From Euptelea pleiosperma (lineage: Eukaryota; Streptophyta; Magnoliopsida; Ranunculales; Eupteleaceae): 64,000 nt of DNA. The position numbers were made by a program, and so were the translations under genes. Numbering within the stretch: the stretch's first letter is position 1; each line of letters begins with the position of its first letter. This document shows, piece after piece, positions 22,801-34,042 of this stretch. Where the stretch lies: positions 21,268,154 to 21,332,153 of the forward strand of contig CM068552.1 of the NCBI GenBank assembly GCA_035048495.1, written 5' to 3'. The notes below the pieces were generated by a model that searched no databases, was not told where the DNA came from, and saw only the letters and a list, made by a program, of their open reading frames with translations.

Positions 22801-25800
22801 AGAGAGGCAGAAAAAGAAGAACATGATCTTAGCATCTTGTTAAATGAAAAATAAAAAGAAAGCAATGGGTGCATTTACAATGATGGTACAGGTACAAGTG
22901 TCAGAATCCAACATGGATAATGAGTATCAGACTCAGAGATACCCGAAATTGCATATACTAACATAAACACATATTATAATGAGTCTGTCTAGAGCTACAC
23001 CCATTTCTTACACCCTATGTAACAAAGACATGGATACAAGTGTTGGTGTCCAACATATACGGAGTGTCCGACACGCTGACCCCCACAAACCCGATATGTC
23101 GACACATAAAAACAGTTCATTCCTTATACAGAAAGATATATCTTTTGAATACCCTAGCCCATGTTAAGTATACAATATGCAAATAATATATTCAATTAAG
23201 CTGATATACACTAAAATCACATAGACTGTATATAATAATAGCCGAAAACAAAATATTTGAATAAATTGAGATTTGTTTGAAAAGGCATGTCGGCTTGTGT
23301 CCGACAAGTGAATATTACAAGGTGCCCAACATGTCAAATTCTTAGAAACCAGAGTGTCCTTGTTACATAGCTTACATTCGATTCTTACGCCCGATGTAGG
23401 TGCCCACATGGAGATCATTTTGGACAATCCAACCGCACAGCCAATTGTCCATACAGTGGAGACCTTCCTCACAAAAAATCAGTTCATTCTGACATTCCTA
23501 ACCTAATGAAATCGGCATGATTTTGAAAAATCCAGGCCACCCAATCAAACCATTACTTTAGTTCACCTTTTTACATAGTTATTAGTATCAGCATGGATTC
23601 TTTTTGGTGGAGACTATCATAATGACAAGGACAGCTCCATGCATGGTTAGATTGTCCAACATGATTTTCATGTGGGCCCACCACTAGATGTAAGAATAGG
23701 GTGTAGCTCTAGACAGACTCTATTACAATTCTGTGGCGAGATATTCTAACGCACCTTATCTTGACACGCCATATAACATCCCCCATTCTGAAAATCAACC
23801 CTATTAAATGAACGGTCAAACAATTTTTAGCTTGCAATCCACTTTTACCCATGGAGATCATCCACACCAAAAATCATCCCTTGAGTAATCTTCATGTGGG
23901 CAACACAGGCATATGGCATGTTAAGATAAAAAAGCATATGGTTTTTTAACATTATGTTCTATACTTAAGTGATATATATACACATATAATTAGGCTGAAC
24001 AAGTTAAGTTTGATTCTCTTTGTTTTTTCTCCTCTTTTCTTTTCATCTTCTCTCCACTCCATATTCTCTAACTTTACATGGTATCAAAGCAACTCTAATA
24101 CGTGAACAGTATTGCAGCCCTAATCTCTTTTTCTTATTTTTCCTTTGTTCTCTCTTGGAAGATCAAGTCGAAGTGATTCAGCCTAGGGTTTTTTTATCAT
24201 TAAGGGTGCCACAGATTAGAGTTTTGATCTAAGGCATGTGGCAACTAGAGTTTTGGTTTCTAAGGATACGACAAGCTAGGGTTTGTATTTTAAGGCAACC
24301 GCAACCTATGTCATGATTGAAAATCTCATTCCATCTTGATCGAGACGTCTTGTTTCAGTGAGGTACAAGACGATACATAGGAGAATGTATTGTCTTGTGA
24401 CAAAAACTTAATTTACACACTAAAATTTGTCTTATTTTCATGGTAGATATACATTTATAAAGCATATAAAATACCAGAAAACAAATTTGTAACCTAACTA
24501 TGATTAAAAATTTGTTTAAACTTATTAAGACAGTTTTTTTTTCCATTATCTCGTTCTATCTCGTTTCGTCTCAGTCGATACATATCATTCCATCAGCTTA
24601 CTGAGACAATGTGATGGAACGATATTTTAAACCTTGACCAATGTAAAGGCTACCGCAAGTCCTAGTGTAAGGTGGTGTTGCTAGATTACAGTGTCCTAGC
24701 GCCTGAAGTGGTGACTAGTTGTGTTCTTGATGTCAAAGTCCCTATAGCGATGATTTGTTGCTGGTTTCTGATATTATAGCCTCTAAAGTGGTGATTTGAT
24801 GCTTCCGCAAGGTTAGTGTGACATTCATGTTCATTAAATTCATCTTCGACATAATTGATTGAGTTGTTTAGTTTTGATGGCTACTTCTAGTGATGTTAAA
24901 TCCTTATTTGGGCTGTCAGATGGGGTTGGAGCCCAAATTACCACACTATTAAATTGAATGGTACAAATTAACTGTTAGGGTCACAATCGATTGAAGGTTT
25001 TTTGTGAAGATGAAACTAAAATATTTTATTGATGATCCTCCACCTGAAGGTGACAGTCCCTATTTGGGCTACGTCAGATGGGGTTGGAGCCCAAATTACC
25101 ACTATTAAATTGAATGGTACAAATTAATTGTTATGGTCACAATCGGTTAAAGTTTTTTTGTGAAGAAGAAACTAAAGTATTTTACTGACGATCCTCCTCC
25201 TGAAGGTGACAGTGGATATAAATTGATTGAGTGAAATTTCCTTAGTGATGACCTACCTATGGAATAGTACGGAGAAGCCCATATGCGCGAATGTAATATC
25301 CTTGGATACAACTAAACAGGTTTGGGATGTAATAAAGAAAATGTATTCACAGGATCAGAATGTGTATAAAATTTATCAATTGTTCGAGACAATGTTCAGT
25401 ATGAAACAAGATCTAGCATACACATTGTTGAGATTAGGGAGGGATTCATTGGCCATAATCTGTCCCTTGATTCAATGAAACTCAGAATTCAGACTTGACA
25501 GAAACAAGCCAACTTGAAACTCCTCCCTCTGACGTTTCTGCACTTCTATATTAGTAGTGAGAGGTTTTGATACATTTGCAGTTCCCACGTGCCTCGGAGA
25601 TTGCTAAGTACTCGCTAAGAGATGTACACCTTGTTTTTTTTTTTTTTTTGATAAGTAGATTTAGAGAACATCTCTCAGGGAGTACCAACTTCATAAACTA
25701 ATCGTTCCAAAGAGAATTCAGCCCTTCTATCTTCTGGTGGTCGTGGAAGTGGTTCTGGCAGGCGTGGCAATTTTTCCAGTGGTTGCGAAATTTTTTCTGG

Positions 25801-28800
25801 TGGTAGTGATCATTTTTTGGATGGTTGTGGAAATTTTTCTAGTGGTCATGGGAACTTCTTGGTGGTCATGGTAATTTTTCTAGTGGCCGTGGTGATGGCA
25901 GATGTGAGCAACGAAAGTGTACATACTATGGTGTTGTTGTTATATTACTGATTGGTGCCGGGATAAAGGGAGTAAACCAACTTGTGCAAATCAGGCATCT
26001 GAGGAGGTGTAGCAAACTACTACAGAGAATGTCACCTACTGGGGTTTCTGGGAGAGTTGATGCTTGTGCTAACACAACAATGTACAAGCTTGATAACCCA
26101 ATTCCGTTACTATTTGAGTGTTTTTGTTTATTACCACTGCTAGAAAGAGAATTGAGGTTGAGGTTATGTATTACGTTTACAACATTTACAAGGGTAAATG
26201 CAGCTATTAATTGATTGATTGGATCTCTTGAAGATTTGAAGAAAGTGAATTACCACAAGACTATATGATTAAAAGTTCAGTCGATCAAGAGAGATTTCTC
26301 AGAGGCCTCCTGTGTTGCTTTGAAGCTGTTTCAGGGCTTCGAATGAACTTGGGCAAGAGTAAGGTGTATGGGGTGGGGGTGGTGGAGCATATATCGGCTT
26401 TGGCTGAAACTCTGAATTGCCGTAGTGATAACCTGCCCACAACCTAATTGGGCCTTCCCTTAGAGGTGTCCTATAGGTCCAAAGCTTTGTGTGGGAGCCA
26501 GTCATTAAGCGTTTCAGGACAAGGTTAGCCTTGTGAAAATCTAGATACCTTTTGAAGGGGGCCAAAGTGGTGATCGTCAATAGCACACTCTCAAGCTTAC
26601 CTATCTACTGTGGTGCTTGAACTCGAAAAGCTCATGAGGAACTTCTTGTGGCATGATAGGATGGACAATCACAAAATGCATTTGGTGAGATGGCAATCGG
26701 TGTGTAAGGATAAGGAAAGAGGGGGATTGAGGATCAAGAAAATTAAAGAGATGAATCAGGCTCTCCTGGGCAAATGTCTATGGAGGTTCGGCGTGGAGCT
26801 CTCTATCCCTTAGAGGGAGATCATAGAGGGCAAGTATGGGGTTTCTCACTTTGGGTAGGAAAGTAGAATGACCCCCTCCCATATGGATACAGTGTTTGGA
26901 GGGGGATTTTGAAGTTATCTGGGGAGTTTGCTAGAGGGATTCAGTATGCTGCAGGGTTGAGGAATAGGATCAAGTTTTGGGAGGACAACTGGTGTGGAGA
27001 CTGCCCCTCCAAGGATGAATTTCTAGAGCGCTACTCTCTCTCTGAGAAGAAGAACTGGTCTATTTAGGATTGTGCTCTTAGTAGGGGGAGGTGGCGAGGT
27101 GGAACTTCGGATTCCGGAGAAATCTCAATGACTAGGAGATAGAGCCTCTTTCTAGATTGCTCGCCCGGCTACATGATGTACATCTTCCTCCTTTGGCCCA
27201 AGACAAGTGTGTTTGGATCTGGTCGAACGTGGTGTGTTCTCTGTTCGGTCCTTCTACAATGAGTTGCATAGACTGGCTAGCTCTTACTTTACGACATCCT
27301 TGGTTTGGAAGTCTAGAGTCCGACTAAAGTTGTTTTCTTTGTATGGGCAGCTGCCTTGGAAAATATTTTGACCATAGATCACTTGATAGCTAGAGGGCTA
27401 TTTTTGGTTGACTATTGTTGTATGTGCAAGGAGAGACAGTGCACCATCTGCTAATGCATTGTGATGTTGTGAGGGAGGTGTGGTCTGTGTTCCTTATGGA
27501 ATTCGGGATGAGTTAGGCGATGTCGGGTTCTCTTATGGATCTCCTTAGTTGGCGACCTCCAGGTCGAATTATATGAAAATTACTCCCTTTCGCGATCTTT
27601 TGGGGGCTGCGGAAGGAAATGAACCAGTGAGTCTTCGAAGGCAAGAGCGAAGAATTGGCTTCCATCGTCCTCAACATCAAGGGGCTTTTATTCTTATGGT
27701 CTAAAGCGTTTATAGAATATAGAGGGCTTTTCTTTGAGGATTTTGTATTCCGATGGGACCTCCTTTGTCTTAGGGATGGCTGTTAGTTGGGGGCTCTAGG
27801 TTTCTTTTCCTTTGTTTGGGGTTTAACTTGTAGAGATCATCTCGACCTTTTTTTTTACAAGTACAAACAAAAAGGTAGAGATCATCTCGACCTCATTAGT
27901 ACTCTTGTTTTTCTGGCTTTGCCATCAATAATATTTTCACGTCAAAATAATATTTACACCTATCGAAAAAAAATTACCACAAGACTCCATTGTAACAGAT
28001 TTGAAAAAAAATTGCAAATTTTTTGCACCGAAAATAGGATTATTCATCAGACCTCTTATGTTCGTAAGTACAACAAAAAGGTGTGTTGAACGCAAACATC
28101 GACACTTGTTAGATGTTGCACGTACCTTGATGATAAATATTAATCTTCCAAAAACTTACCAGGGGATCTGTGTTACTGCTTGTTACTTGATTAACCGAAT
28201 GCCATCGTCTATTTAGGAAGGTCAATCTCCGTTTTCTACTTTTTTTTCGTAATGTTTCTCTATTCATCAAACCTCTTATGTTCATGAGTACCAACAAAAT
28301 GGTGTGTTGAACGCAAACATCGACACTTGTTAGATGTTGAACGCAAACATCGACACTTGTTAGATGTTGCACGTCCCTTGATGATAAATATTTAATGTTC
28401 CAAAAACCTACCGGGGGATCTGTGTTACTGCTTGTTACTTGATTAACCGAATGCCATCGTCTATTTAGGAAGGTCAGTCTCCCTTTTCTACTTTTTTTCA
28501 TAATGTTTCTCCATTTGGTCTGCCTCCATTACATGGAAAAAGAAAAAAGGGAACGCCAGAAGTGACACAACAGAATCTGTGGAGTATCGGAATTTGTGTA
28601 ATATAGTTGTAAATAGATGAAAGTTATTAGAAATGTAAGTAAGATAAGACTAACCACAAAATCGGATTTTTCCTGCTTCAACATGTCGTCAACTTCAGAG
28701 ATTTTTTTTACTGAGCATGTAAGATTCATAGGTGGGTTTGGAAGTGAGCTGCAAACTCCAAGTCCCATCTTAGACAAGAAGTTTGAAACCTCTGTGAACA

Positions 28801-31800
28801 TTAAAATCCCTTTTTGGAGCACCTTCAGATAAGTAAAAGAAAAAGGTCACTCGCAATAGATTGGCAAAGATAAGGTCCAAAAGCATCAGGAATCGTAAAA
28901 AGTAACTATTCTTGGCAAACAACTTGCCTTTCCGGCTTCTATCTTGATCCAATCTTGTCCTACTGGATTGTTGAACTCCAAAACAGGTGGTGGCATACAA
29001 GCAGCATAGATATCGACCGATGAGTATTTGAACATGGCGACCATGGAACCCAACCTGCACATGGCCCACAGATACCATGGATTATAAAATAAATCAAAAG
29101 AAAAAAGAAACAAAGACAAATCTCGTACCATAAAAAATGATTAGGATCAATAAGCCCTTACCCATAGAAACGGGGGTAGTCCTTATGCAGTGAATGCCCG
29201 CAACTAGATAACATATTTGAAGTAGAGTGGATTGAAAAGCTGAGCTCCAAGAACTTTCCGAATGATAGAGCACAGGCTGCAGTAGACAGCACCACTCTCC
29301 GTGTAGGTCTTTGGTTCCTGTTTGTGGGTTCGCATTTTGAACACAGTGTCCACGTCCAAAGCTTCCCATCTGCTTCACCAGGCAAACGCAACTCCACAGG
29401 AAGCTGTTTGACTCGTACTGTGAGCCTCCCATCCTGGTGCGTGTAATAGTAAACATGAGCTTCTGGTGCTTCACCACATACAGAGCACCGGTGCCTCTGC
29501 CATAAAAACAACAGTTTGTATCAGTGCCTACTTAGATTTGAAACCCTACAAGAATCTGGAAAATGAAGCAAGGAGTGAATGGCAAAGCTATACAAATTTG
29601 AATTCAAAATCAATTGAACTTTGAGAAACCTGATCGAGTAGGCCATCGCGCAAGAACCGTCTGAGGGATACATCAAAATTCTTGTAGTACTTGATACGAG
29701 AAAGATGGCTTTGCTCGCAAACCGTCCCTCTTAAGACACTCTGGCTAGACATCAAAAACAAAATGCTCTCGGCATCTAACACTGTGCTGATATCATCCTT
29801 ACATTGCATTTGGTCTTCATTAGCAATGTCATCTTTGCACAGATCCAATGGAACTTCACAGAAATCTGACAAGGATTTGTCTTGTTCACAATCAGGCGAC
29901 TTTATGTCATCAGTTCCATCCTTTGCTTCCATCTTACAATAAGTTAATGATTCAGGAGATGTGGAAACAGGAAAAACAGCTGTATTCTGGTTATCTGGTT
30001 CCCTTTCCTTGAAGTCTAAGTATGGCGAGAATGACTGGTGAGAATCAGAGGAAACGAGAGGGAAGCTGTCTCCAAGAACCTTCTTAAGAGAGGCTGACAG
30101 TGATGATAATATCTGCCCGCGAAGAATAGTCGGCGCAAATGGCTCACGAGATGTTTCTATCTGGTGGCCGATACTGTTTTCTGATATACTATGATGAGCC
30201 AAAGTACTTTCACCAATGTCATTCTCATATGAATTGATAACAGGACGACTAAAGCCAGATAATGTAGAATTTCCTTCTAAATCCAAGCCAGAGTTACAGG
30301 ATGTTCCATCATAGGCAGACTTTTCTCGGAGTACATCAGAAATGGGAATATCTATAGGAGGTGAGGAAGCAATTCCAGCCAAGGGCTCCTTGAGAGAAGA
30401 AGCATTTGAATTAAGTACAGTACTCGAGCCAACAATTGGCAGTTGTTGATATTTTGGAAATCCATCAACTACAACTGAATGAATGGTAGAGAACATTGCC
30501 CGTTGATCTACAAGGAAAGATGTTTCTAGAATTAAATGATACGCCACAATAACTGCACACTGCACCACACTCTTAATCTTCTTCAGTTCATCACTGTGTG
30601 TTCCCTTCAGCAAAATCTGCATAATGAAAACTATGACATTATTCATCCCGCTGACAGAGAATATTATGAAAGACAAACTTTCAACAAAATATAAAAAGAA
30701 ACTTGTGACACAAGGTTTTGTCATGCCAAACAGTTGAATTGAAGATTATTATACTTCATTAGGCAAAATGGTCACAAAAAGTGTGAATCTCATTTTTATT
30801 AGATAAATGGTCAATCAAAGTGGGATTCGAATTCGCATCAGATAAACTGAAAAATATTAAAGACACCCAAAACAAAGCTCTTGAGAATGACACATTCGAA
30901 TTTCTTTCAGCAAGCTCCAAGGGAGTGATCATCATTCACCAGCCCGTGTAATGTTAGTAAAACAGCCAATTATGTATTACCAATAGGTGTACATATAGAC
31001 TATGAAATGGCAAAACAACCAAAAAGTCTAGTCACAGTGTATGATTACAGACATATATGTATGTATGTAGTACAAGCGGTCTAACACTATGGCCTTTGAA
31101 AGTAACAATAACTTTCATAGTCTTGTCTCAGTTGCTTCATTCTGGTCGCAGAAAGAAAGTTTTGTTTGCATTAAATTTTGTAGATAGAGATTCCGTTAGA
31201 TCGGAACCAGTGTTGCACTGGTACAAATAAAGATGTGATAATCCAACGATCCATTAACTATCACACTCAAAAAAACCCAAAAAATAGGAAACAAAGATTC
31301 AACAATATATATTTAATCAATTTTAACAAAACAGTTATACCATAATAGAGTTGAAAATGTTATACGATAAGAAACATAACAGTGCTTATCATATACCTAG
31401 TGATAAGAACAAGACAAATTTGATGATATATTCACCAGACAAGATAAATCTTTTTGTTGAGAAAGGAAGGAATCAAAACTTAGGTATATATATATATATA
31501 TATATAAAGTTACGGTAGACGTAAATTACACTACACGTATATATATATAAAGTTACGGTAGACGTAAATTACACTACACGCAATTAAGAAAAAAATTCAA
31601 AAAGAAAAAGGAAGTATTGTACACTGGAAAGTATTCAAACTGCATTCCGTCTGCTTATAAAAATCCATACAGTACAGACAGGAACATAAGACAAAAAAAA
31701 AATGGAGAAATCAATAACACTAACTATAAATGAGTTGATTGTTGAGCATTTTGTGAACATTTTGCAACATCCCTGGAAGGAGGAGGGATGGATCTAATTA

Positions 31801-34042
31801 TCTAGCCCTGAAGACATTTCCAGATATGAGTGTTTTATACCATATTGAGTCAACGCATGAATACAAACATGTTATACATGCGTATATCCTAAATAATACA
31901 TAAAACAAGTAAGAAAGGTACAGCTACCACATTTAAGGAATGACAAGGTTCTTCTCTAGACAAGTGAAGTTGTTTGTTGCATTGTTTCCTGGAAAGTGGC
32001 TCATCTATCCTATTAACAATTCAAACTACATAAATTTAACATTCAAAAATGCCATGGTTAAAATCTTTCCTTTCAAATAACAGGAACTGTAAAACACATG
32101 AAGCAATTTAACATGAAAAGAATAGACTCACCGTACAGCCCAAAGGTCTAGGACAGCCCTCAAGAAACATTAAAGTCTTACTCGGCTTCTTTCCACCTTC
32201 CCTGGAAATGCCATTTTCCTCTACAAACTTTTCGAAGTGAAAAGAATCACATTGTTTCAGCTTCTGGATTATCAAACTGTCAGCAGGAGAGACAATCTGT
32301 GAACCAGTACAACGAGCAATTCTCTCTAAGCGGTTGAGCTTCATATCAAAGACTAGAGTTATTCCTTTCGCGAGAAGAGATTCTTGCACATCACGAGAAA
32401 CAGTTCTTTCCACTAATACCACATTTGGATGACACATCTCTATCGTCTCAATGACGGACTTCAGATCATCCCTCTCCTGTTTGCGACCAAACAATCAGCA
32501 CCAATGGTAGTATACTTCCGATGAGATGATGACTGATGAAATTCCAAACCAGTGTTACCTGCTCCATTGAATCAAATGACGACAACCCGCTCGAACTCTG
32601 TCCAAGCATGCCCTGGAGCAGCAACAGTTTAGGGTTTTTGTACTTGGTTGGCATATGCTTGTGTGCAGCGTTCTTCTTAAAAACCAAGCCTTTGATCAGT
32701 CGACTGCAGAACAAAAGAATCCTTTTCAAGGTTAAAAATATGTATCAATCCCAAATCAGATAACAGTCCTATGATGGAAAATATGTATCAATCGTAAACC
32801 AGATAACAGTCATTTGATGGCCTATGAAAAATCTCATAGACCTATAGAAGAGACTGCTGGTTAGCCTGGTTTAAGTGACCTACCTTTGGCTGCTGGAACC
32901 AGTTGCAATGCATTTCACCTTCACATAGCCTTCTGGATCCATTGCTTTCCCCTCAATAGCATTAGGCTTGACAAGTAATGCAGCTTCCCAAGACAAAGAA
33001 GTAACTATATCCACCCAATTCTCACCAGTCTCCCATGGAATGCCCTCGGATGTGAGAAGTCGACTCACAAGGCTCTTGAACTCCCTACTCATTACCTCTG
33101 TCATTGCCTTCTGACGTTCCTCTTTAAACCTGAAGCTGCAACTGCGTTCTCCACCAAATGTACTTAAAGAACTCGGTTGGCCCCATTTCATACCATCATT
33201 GAACTCATCATCGTCATCATCGTTGTTAGCCACACTACCCTCCATGTCATCCTCCAGGTCCTCTGGGCCAGGAGGTACCCAGATATGGGCATCTATTTCG
33301 ATATCAAAAGAATGAGAGAGGTTGGATCCTTCCTTCGAGGATGTAATTGGTTGGCTATTGTCGTCGACACCATCCTCAGCTCCTTCTAGACCATCACCAT
33401 CTCCTACAATTTGCACATCTTTTAATGTGCTGTTATCAAGGCTAAATGTATTCTCATCATTATTGCTGTCCTCAAGATATTCCACTTCTATCACGCCAGA
33501 TTCATCAATCCCTTTCTCTGGACTCAGGGAGCTTGAGTTGAGGTACTCTTGGTCAGTATCTGGTGCACCTTCATTTGCATCCTCTCTACCAAACAAGAAA
33601 AGCAGAAAACAAAACAATTCAGTCATCTGGGAAAAAATGCTAGCACCATAAAATCAAACACGGGTGTAACAGAAAAATATGACATACCTTCCCTGCAAAT
33701 TTTCATCAACCAAAAACTCACCTAAAACAAAGGATGCGAAAAAAAAAAAGAGTTGAAATCGTAACCACAATGTAATTTAGATAAATTTATTCAAAAGATC
33801 CATTAAAAAGGAAAACAAGAATAGGGTAAATTACTGCAGCTTGAGACAAAGCTATCGGTGCTTTTCAATGAAATAGTCGGACTGATCAATGGTGTTGCAT
33901 AAGGAGTGAAACCATCCCGCCTCAAAGACTCTTGCCTGTACTTCTCCCTGCAAAACTTACAGGTCCCAACAGGTTCTCTGCCGTCCAATCCAGAAGGAGT
34001 CTCTTTCAATTCCGCACCGCAAACATGGCACATTTTATACAT
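19891..34042 (-). CDS. FAB1: FYVE-less FAB1-type phosphatidylinositol-3-phosphate 5-kinase (PIKfyve homologue)
   Basis: Twelve coding exons join in phase: 34042-33835, 33721-33688, 33585-32884, 32703-32559, 32476-32132, 30616-29630, 29496-29162, 29054-28928, 28822-28655, 22789-21044, 20586-20320, 20226-19891. They total 5,400 nt, or 1,799 residues. The enzyme family phosphorylates PtdIns3P to PtdIns(3,5)P2 on endosomes and vacuole membranes. The N-terminus has only two CxxC pairs (CHVCG, CKFC), not a FYVE finger, as in plant FAB1C/FAB1D. A TCP-1/Cpn60-like domain spans about residues 320-560 (SSFDSMEQ, NVVLVERTVS, RIARCTGSQI, EGCPRPLGCT). A Cys-rich region begins near 808 (CSVCG, LCSKC). The C-terminal PIP-kinase domain covers about 1500-1790 and has FIIKQIKKTE (Lys ~1558), RLYDLKG (1629-1635), NVMDYSLLVGVD and IIDYLRQYTWDK. 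All catalytic motifs are present and no frame break is seen. The length fits plant FAB1 proteins. FAB1C versus FAB1D assignment would need a tree. Confidence 0.95.
20672..21028. repeat. MITE filling FAB1 intron 10
   Basis: Inverted ends TTTAAAATATCATTTCGTCTCG and its inverse (CTAAGACGGAAC...GATTTTGAACCATGG) enclose AT-rich DNA. The element occupies most of the 457-bp intron between exons 10 and 11. A related copy is at 24.3-24.6 kb. Confidence 0.6.
22981..23720. mobile_element. Mutator-like MITE with 9-bp target duplication
   Basis: The left terminus GAGTCTGTCTAGAGCTACAC is repeated inverted at the right end (finishing at 23720). The terminal repeats extend about 32 bp. The 9-bp flanks are TATTATAAT (22972-22980) and TATTACAAT (23721-23729), matching at 8 of 9 positions. 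Nine-base duplications are typical of Mutator-like elements. No coding sequence is inside. Confidence 0.8.
23745..23940. repeat. Small MITE related to the one at 53.9 kb
   Basis: Inverted ends CACCTTATCTTGACACGCCATA and TATGGCATGTTAAGATAAAA flank an interior. The interior shares CACCAAAAATCATCCCTT and TTGCAATCCACTTTT with the element at 53852-54193. Confidence 0.55.
24314..24645. repeat. MITE inside the Copia leader (second copy of the intron 10 family)
   Basis: The ends TGAAAATCTCATTCCATC and GATGGAACGATATTTTAAACC are imperfect inverted repeats. Internal GAGACG/CGTCTC blocks match the copy at 20672-21028. Confidence 0.55.
24903..25211 (+). repeat. Tandem duplication in the Copia gag (about 155 bp, two copies)
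   Basis: CAGATGGGGTTGGAGCCC through CCTGAAGGTGACAG occurs twice in direct succession with a few mismatches. Confidence 0.85.
26263..27971 (+). mobile_element. 5'-truncated L1-type LINE inserted in the Copia element
   Basis: The 15-bp sequence AATTACCACAAGACT flanks it on both sides (26248-26262 and 27972-27986). The 3' end is a short A-run after CACCTATCG, as in plant L1 elements. Coding traces are the end of the reverse transcriptase (FEAVSGLRMNLGKSKVYGVG, then the LP..LGLPL region) and the thumb/linker (LMRNFLWHDRMDNHKMHLV, GGLRIKK). A zf-RVT-like region of degenerate Cys/His residues follows. Several frameshifts and stops make it inactive. The endonuclease and most of the RT are missing from the 5' side. 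Confidence 0.9.
28040..28507 (+). repeat. Tandem duplication of the Copia integrase fragment (about 220-250 bp, two copies)
   Basis: The block from TATTCATCAGACCTCTTATG to TAATGTTTCTC is present twice. The second copy carries a further 30-bp internal repeat of GAACGCAAACATCGACACTT. Confidence 0.9.
28823..28927 (-). other. FAB1 intron 8 with a GC-AG donor
   Basis: The exon ends GCCGGAAAG and the intron begins GCAAGTTG, ending CTGAAG before VLQKGILMF. No GT donor keeps the frame and the conserved protein sequence at this point. AG|GCAAGT is the known consensus of GC-AG introns, which are about 1% of plant introns. Confidence 0.85.
30617..32131 (-). other. FAB1 intron 6 (1,515 bp)
   Basis: The donor is ACG|GTGAGT and the acceptor TTATGCAG|ATTTTG. 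It holds AT-rich DNA and a short tandem duplication at 31,487-31,582 of TATATATAAAGTTACGGTAG with its downstream bases. No gene is seen inside. Confidence 0.85.
33688..33721 (-). other. 34-nt microexon of FAB1 (exon 2)
   Basis: The exon lies between TTTTAG and GTATGTC and encodes EFLVDENLQG plus split codons at both ends. It is needed to keep exon 1 (phase 1 end) in frame with exon 3. Confidence 0.8.

Larger units (their letters stand above)
23945..28520 (+). mobile_element. Decayed Ty1/Copia retrotransposon
   Basis: TGGTATCAAAGC at 24079-24090 is a standard Copia primer-binding site (initiator tRNA-Met type), preceded by ...TTTACA as the likely end of the 5' LTR. Gag follows at about 24,880-25,480 (TTKQVWDVIKKMYSQ, gag_UBN2-like), then a Gly/Arg-rich segment and CTYYG...DWC zinc-knuckle traces (25,740-25,960). 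Integrase appears at 28,080-28,220 (ERKHRHLLDVARTLMI, ACYLINRMPSS). Reverse transcriptase and the 3' LTR are not seen. Stops and duplications are frequent. It lies antisense within FAB1 intron 9 and is interrupted by a MITE and a LINE. Confidence 0.8.
22790..28654 (-). other. FAB1 intron 9 (5,865 bp), enlarged by nested transposons
   Basis: The donor is GTTAGT after ...SDFV and the acceptor is AAAAATCAG before SHVLKAIDKN. Both are in phase 0. The intron carries a Mutator-like MITE, a second MITE and a Copia remnant on the opposite strand. That Copia remnant is itself broken by a LINE and another MITE. The other FAB1 introns are 82-1,515 bp. Confidence 0.9.

Noticed and set aside
23919..24078. 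A 160-bp Copia LTR starting TGTTAAGATAAAA
   Set aside because: The TGTTAAGATAAAA start is better explained as the right arm of the preceding MITE, so the LTR's left end is unknown.
25632..25700. Separate LINE tail suggested by a long T-run and GATAAGTAG
   Set aside because: Only the short end motif is present, without coding sequence or target duplication.
29588..29629. Extension of FAB1 exon 6 past LLDQ
   Set aside because: The Cys-rich region must continue with RHRCSVCG, which the GTTTCT donor allows. The read-through sequence has no family match.
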